Source of the DNA: Hypholoma sublateritium FD-334 SS-4
Lineage: Eukaryota > Basidiomycota > Agaricomycetes > Agaricales > Strophariaceae
Reading direction: 5' to 3'
Assembly: GCA_000827495.1 (NCBI GenBank)
Contig: KN817560.1
Coordinates: forward strand, 190,772-254,771
Length of the DNA stretch: 64,000 nt
Positions 62,586 through 64,000 of the stretch are shown piece by piece. A program made the translations under genes and the position numbers. The stretch's first letter is position 1; every line of letters starts with the position of its first letter. The notes below the pieces were generated by a model. It did no database searches, had not been told where the DNA came from, and was given only the letters and a program-made list of their open reading frames with translations.

Positions 62586-63869
62586 TCATAGCCTCGCAGA
62601 TCGCCCATTTCCATTCTTCTCGTTGAGCTCCATGGGTACTATCAATGCCATTTGTGTCGCAATGGCGATGCAAAACTGGTCATCCCGCCAATCACCTGCT
62701 GGTACTCCTTCCCCGATGTTCGAAGGAGCGGTCCATATTTCGCAATATGTATCGTGGCGGCCTTGAGGAGGTGTTACAAATGTTCCACGGGAATAGATGC
62801 CGACAGTGCGTCCCGAATGCCTAGATGAAGGGGGTGGTATCTTGTTTAGGAATTCAATCGATAAAGTCATCGTTGGATACCAACTAAATGGGGGAGAATG
62901 ACCTGAATACCATCATGTGAATTGAGCAATGAAGGAGGTGGAAATACCTGGTTTTCAAACCTGGGCGTTCGTTTTTCGGGAGTAGACTTGGACTATTTGT
63001 AAAAACATCTCCCAAGAATGCTAATGACGACGTTGTAATTCTTTCATCGTCACTGGTGAATTCAAACCAAGTGCCCCATTCGAGGCCACCACCCCCAACA
63101 GTAGTGGATTTCGTGCGGTTCGGATGATCGATACCGTTCTTTGCCAGAATTTCCTCTTCCTTTGTCCACTTAACTCGTGGGTGGAATTTGAAAATGTGCG
63201 GGAGAGGAACAGAGACGGCTTGTGAAGGGTGAGTGTACAGAGGGTGCCTGCGTGCAAATGCTGATGGCGGATTCAAGTTGAGATTTAATGTGTCCTTGGG
63301 ATATGCTCCGTTGACACCGAAGATGACATGGGACATTATTTTGACAACACCCTGTATAACGAGTAAGCAAATTAGGAAGTGCCAGTGGTTGTCCAGGGAT
63401 GTGTAGGGCTACGTACATCCTGGATGAGATCCGCTGTGACGTTGGTAAAACCGGACCCAATCTTTACAGTTCGTATAGATATTGTGAATTCTGCGGTGTA
63501 AGTCGTCCTTAGGAAGTGCGCAGTGGCATGCAAGGCATCCATGTGAGGGGTACAGGCTTGGTATTGAATACAGGCTTCCAATATCAACCCAAGTACATAT
63601 CCTTTGACGGTGGTTGAGTAAGAAACATCAATGCCGTAGTCAGTCAGACTCGGCCAGCATGACACACCTCCATTTGCAACACTGTTTATCGCGCGAAGGA
63701 CACTACTTAGTACTGTGAATTGTGGTTAAGGGGGTGGTACAGACCTACCGATCGTCCACTCGGGATCAACCACTCCTGTATAAAGCGTGGTTTCACTTAC
63801 AATGGGGGGTAAGAGCGTGGAATCGAAGGTGGCAGGCTGGACTGCGATAGCTTTACACATTGGCGCCAT
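62586..63869 (-). CDS. Thioesterase-like (hot-dog superfamily) protein
   Basis: Predicted acyl-CoA thioesterase-like protein of the double hot-dog type. The start at 63869 gives MAPMCKAIAVQPATFDSTLL; two further Met codons upstream are less likely. Motifs seen: LYTGVVDPEWTIG, then after splicing an N-terminal hot-dog with GYVLGLILEACIQYQ and TAHFLRTTYTAEFTISI. The middle has DTLNLNLNPPSAFARRHPL, and GLEWGTWFEFTSDDERI. The C-terminal hot-dog contains WFPTMTLSIEFLNKIPP, RTVGIYSRGTFVTPPQGRHD, CEIWTAPSNIG and DDQFCIAIATQMALIVPM. About five exons, with the stop at 62588-62586. Substrate unknown. It faces the Pol delta relative tail to tail across 198 bp. Confidence 0.8.
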
Positions 63870-64000
63870 ACTTATTGCTGTCAGGGTGAATGGGGGGGGT
63901 TCGAAGCCTCGAGGATGCTGTGAAAAGAGAGAAGGAATCAAAAGAGACCTGACATGCGCCGTCTACCTGAAAGGGGAGAAATTTTCAAACGGGTGTGCCG

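Overview
The window is nuclear DNA of a filamentous basidiomycete, most likely an Agaricomycete (mushroom or wood-decay fungus). The case rests on many short GT-AG introns (mostly about 45-80 nt), compact genes on both strands with no operons, TATA boxes close to secreted-enzyme genes, and gene content: GH15-CBM20 glucoamylases, membrane-anchored aspartic proteases, a SYLF protein, a PA-TM-RING ligase, dynactin p62, an alpha-arrestin and two secreted families that I know only from mushroom genomes. The species cannot be named from the sequence alone.

Layout. 1-2290 is GC-rich and gene-free. 2291-6106 holds a SNF5-type chromatin remodeller subunit (-) head to head with a family X DNA polymerase (+) that carries a mitochondrial-type leader. 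After a 2.5 kb gap come two secreted proteins of unknown function (8659-9386, 10988-12484) and a secreted endonuclease/exonuclease/phosphatase protein (13645-15872). 16801-31777 contains three glucoamylase paralogues (one +, two -), with a SYLF lipid-binding protein, an ectonucleotide pyrophosphatase and a PLK4-like polo protein between the first and second. 31778-34947 is empty. 34948-41283 has a PA-TM-RING E3 ligase, a CCCH zinc-finger protein and a heme oxygenase. 41826-51300 is an aspartic protease cluster: two divergent intact genes and a decayed third copy made by a direct duplication. 51336-57962 has an alpha-arrestin, a two-helix membrane protein and dynactin p62, all on the minus strand. 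58204-62387 is a decay zone: a cytochrome P450 pseudogene and a DNA polymerase delta paralogue that stops after its exonuclease domain. 62586-63869 encodes a thioesterase-like protein.

How the genes work together. Glucoamylases, aspartic proteases, the pyrophosphatase and the secreted nuclease-like protein fit an exo-digestive lifestyle: starch, protein and nucleotides are broken down outside the cell. The rest is housekeeping (chromatin, dynein transport, ubiquitin and arrestin trafficking, heme turnover).

Most notable are three enzymes that appear to have lost catalysis: a PLK4-type protein with its cryptic polo box kept but HRD and DFG motifs destroyed; a mitochondrial-type Pol X missing two of three catalytic aspartates; and a Pol delta relative reduced to its N-terminus plus exonuclease. 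Gene models were spliced by eye. For SNF5, Pol X, PLK4-like and the Pol delta relative I checked that all exon phases add up.
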